Below, piece by piece: positions 62,397 through 64,000 of a DNA stretch of 64,000 nucleotides; the first letter of the stretch is position 1; each line of letters begins with the position of its first letter. Made by a program: the position numbers and the translations under genes. This DNA comes from Fulverythrobacter ferritrahens (GTDB lineage Bacteria > Pseudomonadota > Alphaproteobacteria > Sphingomonadales > Sphingomonadaceae): NCBI RefSeq assembly GCF_020539485.1, contig NZ_JACDXU010000003.1:310001-374000 (forward strand), read 5' to 3'. Under the pieces are notes generated by a model, which saw only the letters and a list, made by a program, of their open reading frames with translations, ran no database searches and had not been told where the DNA came from.

Positions 62397-62746
62397 CGGG
62401 CGTCTCCTTGCTTCTCGCGCTGGTCCCGCACGACCTTGGCATCCTGATCGCGCAGGGCCTCGATTTCGTTCGCGAGATTATAGCTGCGATCGGTCACGAT
62501 GCGTTCGAGTACGGCGAGGCGATCTTCCGAGGCTTCAAGACGGTCGAGCAACCGGGCATTCTCGGCCTTGAGCGTTTCGACTTCGCTGTTCTGCGAATCG
62601 CGTCGGCCAGGGCCGCGACCGGCATGATGGCCGAAGGGCCCGTCATGGTCCGGCAAGCCATGCCGGGCACGAATGGCGGATTTGATCACCCGGGCGATCA
62701 TGGCCATGGCGATGATCGCAAGTACGAATTCTGCGCCATATTGCAT
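62393..62746 (-). CDS. PspB-like membrane protein, paralog 3
   Basis: 117 residues. N-terminal helix (FVLAIIAMAMIARVI), a His/Gly-rich linker (GPFGHHAGRGPGRR), then coiled coil and the shared motif LERIVTDRSYNLANEIEALRD. The linker differs from the other paralogs and might bind metal. It is coupled downstream by a 4-base overlap. Confidence 0.75.
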   Translation of the reverse strand: MQYGAEFVLAIIAMAMIARVIKSAIRARHGLPDHDGPFGHHAGRGPGRRDSQNSEVETLKAENARLLDRLEASEDRLAVLERIVTDRSYNLANEIEALRDQDAKVVRDQREKQGDAR

Positions 62747-62796
62747 TGCAGGAACTCTCCTCCTCGTGCCGTCAGTTCACGGCATTCGCGCATCCC

Positions 62797-63150
62797 TTAT
62801 CGGGCCGCGGCACTTTCGGGCTCTCGCAGGCTTTCGATCTGGCTGGCCACATCGAAACCCCTGTCCGTCACGATCCGTTCCACCACGGCCAGGCGATCCT
62901 TCACCGATGCCAGTTCAGCCCGCAGCGCGGCATTTTCCTGGGTCAGCAGGCGCACGCGCTGCATTCCTTCGGAATTGAGGTCCGGCTTGAGCGACTGGCC
63001 CCACATTCCCTCAAGCGGATAACCATGCTGGATGCGCAGCTTGGTGGTGTGAATCCAGCCCATGATGCCGGCGATGCTGACCACGAAGGCGCCACCCACG
63101 ATCCAGCCCATATAGGGCAGGAAGCTCTGAAATCCGTCGCCCATACTCAA
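62797..63150 (-). CDS. PspB-like membrane protein, paralog 2
   Basis: 117 residues. One membrane helix (YMGWIVGGAFVVSIAGIMGWI), a polar linker, a coiled coil (LTQENAALRAELASVKDRLA) and the motif VERIVTDRGFDVASQIESLRE. Its start overlaps paralog 1 by 4 bases. Likely an inner-membrane partner in phage-shock signalling. Confidence 0.78.
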   Translation of the reverse strand: MSMGDGFQSFLPYMGWIVGGAFVVSIAGIMGWIHTTKLRIQHGYPLEGMWGQSLKPDLNSEGMQRVRLLTQENAALRAELASVKDRLAVVERIVTDRGFDVASQIESLREPESAAAR

Positions 63151-63446
63151 ATTCCCTGCTTCTCGCGGTCGCCGTTCGCCATCTCCACCGCGCGCGTGTC
63201 GCGCAGGGCTTCGATCTGGCTGGCCACGTCATATCCCTTGTCGGTCACGATGCGTTCGAGCACCCGCACGCGCTGTTCCAGCTCCTTCACATGGCTGGCA
63301 TATTGCGCGGCCTTTTCGGCGCTCAGTTCGGCCGTGGCGTGAATTTCCATTTCAGCGATTTTTTGCCGATGACGGGTCCAGATGGCGATGATCGGGATCG
63401 ACATGCCCAGGATCGGTATCAGCAGTGCAAGGTTTCCCGCGTCCAT
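63147..63446 (-). CDS. PspB-like membrane protein, paralog 1
   Basis: 99 residues, the closest of the three to classical PspB: membrane helix (ALLIPILGMSIPIIAIWT), charged coil and LERIVTDKGYDVASQIEALRD. E. coli PspB has the same plan, ending around TIERIMTAENP. It starts 27 bases after the pspC stop and heads the chain of coupled paralogs. Confidence 0.8.
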   Translation of the reverse strand: MDAGNLALLIPILGMSIPIIAIWTRHRQKIAEMEIHATAELSAEKAAQYASHVKELEQRVRVLERIVTDKGYDVASQIEALRDTRAVEMANGDREKQGI

Positions 63447-63473
63447 CCCATTTCCCCTTAAGTGTGTCGCGCC

Positions 63474-63854
63474 TCAGCGCAGCCGCTCGATCTCAGCCGA
63501 AAGGCGCGGATTGCTGGAGACGTAATAGCTCTCTACCTCGGCCAGGCGCCGGTCGATGTCGCGGAAGCGGGCGCGGATTTCGCGCGCGGTGCGCTTGGGC
63601 GACTGGCGCACGCCCTGCCAATATTGCTGCTCGTCCTTGTCGACATACAGGTTCTGCGGCTTCTTCTTCAGCAGGAAGCCGGCGATAATGTAGCCGGGCA
63701 CGGTAAAGCCGGACATCGGCGTGAAGAACGATACGATCAGGCCGATGCGAACCCACAGGACGTCGATCCCGGTGTAATCCGCAATTCCTGCGCAGACCCC
63801 GAAGACCTTCCCGTTCTGCGTATCGCGGTAAAGCGTGGTGCGGGGGCTATTCAT
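63474..63854 (-). CDS. pspC: Phage shock protein C
   Basis: 126 residues: PspC domain with its FGVCAGIADYTGIDVLWVRIGLIVSFF core and a second hydrophobic stretch, then a helical tail (FRDIDRRLAEVESYYVSSNPRLSAEIERLR). In the psp system PspB and PspC sense membrane damage and release PspA. The C-terminal coil echoes the ERIVTD...EIEALR motif of the neighbouring PspB-like proteins. The ATG overlaps the pspB stop (ATGA). Confidence 0.94.
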   Translation of the reverse strand: MNSPRTTLYRDTQNGKVFGVCAGIADYTGIDVLWVRIGLIVSFFTPMSGFTVPGYIIAGFLLKKKPQNLYVDKDEQQYWQGVRQSPKRTAREIRARFRDIDRRLAEVESYYVSSNPRLSAEIERLR

Positions 63855-64000
63855 TTCTTCAGTTCCTTTTCGGCAAGCATGCGTTCCAGGTCGCGCAGCT
63901 TCTGATTGTCGGCATCAAGGTCGGGCAGGATGCGGGCAGGGCGGAAATCGGGATTATCCGCAGCCACAAGGCGCTCCACCGTGTCCATCCGCTCGTCCAG
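63851..64000 (-). CDS. pspB: Phage shock protein B, C-terminal part (cut by window edge)
   Basis: The last 49 codons, with stop TGA at 63851-63853. The visible sequence LDERMDTVERLVAADNPDF is the PspB hallmark (compare ERIMTAENP in E. coli). A tail of about 30 residues follows, rich in Asp, Leu and Lys. The N-terminal membrane helix is beyond the window. A pspA gene is expected further upstream. Confidence 0.85.
   Translation of the reverse strand: MDERMDTVERLVAADNPDFRPARILPDLDADNQKLRDLERMLAEKELKK

Overview
The window is a high-GC alphaproteobacterial chromosome segment, most likely from the order Sphingomonadales (the Erythrobacteraceae/Sphingomonadaceae side). This rests on the mix of families rather than on one marker: a large TonB receptor, CrtZ-type carotenoid hydroxylase, an imuA-imuB-dnaE2 mutagenesis cassette with a GAAC-N7-GAAC LexA box, DUF1476 ATPase-inhibitor, DUF934/DUF2849 sulfur genes, and Sphingomonas-like dispersed inverted repeats. 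I cannot name the genus.

Layout. 1-6.4 kb: proC, a Bax-inhibitor-1 family protein, a lipoprotein, tRNA-Ala, obgE, then proB with a translationally coupled epimerase; proC and proB supply two steps of proline synthesis. 6.4-7.5 kb: a gene-poor stretch full of inverted repeats and possible RNA structure. 7.5-16.9 kb: a compact minus-strand assimilatory sulfate operon (cobA, DUF2849, cysI, DUF934, cysH), followed by mscS, metC and sseA, a Pro/Thr-rich membrane protein, queF and trxC.

17-28.5 kb: an integrated element of about 11.5 kb at the 3' end of tRNA-Thr(TGT). It has a P4-type integrase, a run of small overlapping genes, a winged-helix replication-initiator-like gene, a 1256-residue tail tape measure protein and two further phage-like proteins. 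No terminase, portal or capsid gene is visible. The middle of the initiator-like gene holds three copies of GTTGG-N8-CCAAC with constant spacing, next to two 20-bp direct repeats. This looks like an origin buried in the initiator gene, in the style of phage lambda O. The element resembles a phage satellite or a strongly reduced prophage and is the most interesting part of the window.

28.6-48.5 kb: an RNase H-fold protein, rarA, a YqjI-like PadR regulator with a metal-ligand-rich N-terminus, a glycosyltransferase, typA, a TonB receptor, an ABC exporter pair for lipoprotein-type substrates, tesA, an outer-membrane barrel, an ABC-F ATPase and recF. A sigma-54-like promoter precedes a 39-residue membrane peptide gene coupled to a PspC-domain gene. 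A queuosine-precursor transporter and tRNA-Arg follow. 48.7-54.4 kb: the SOS mutagenesis cassette. 54.6-64 kb: a PEP-CTERM protein, a DksA-like zinc-finger protein, DUF1476-bolA-grxD, leuC-small gene-leuD, a thioesterase, crtZ, sufE and a phage-shock operon. In that operon pspB and pspC are followed by three divergent PspB-like paralogs and a fourth small membrane protein; the pspB gene runs off the right edge.
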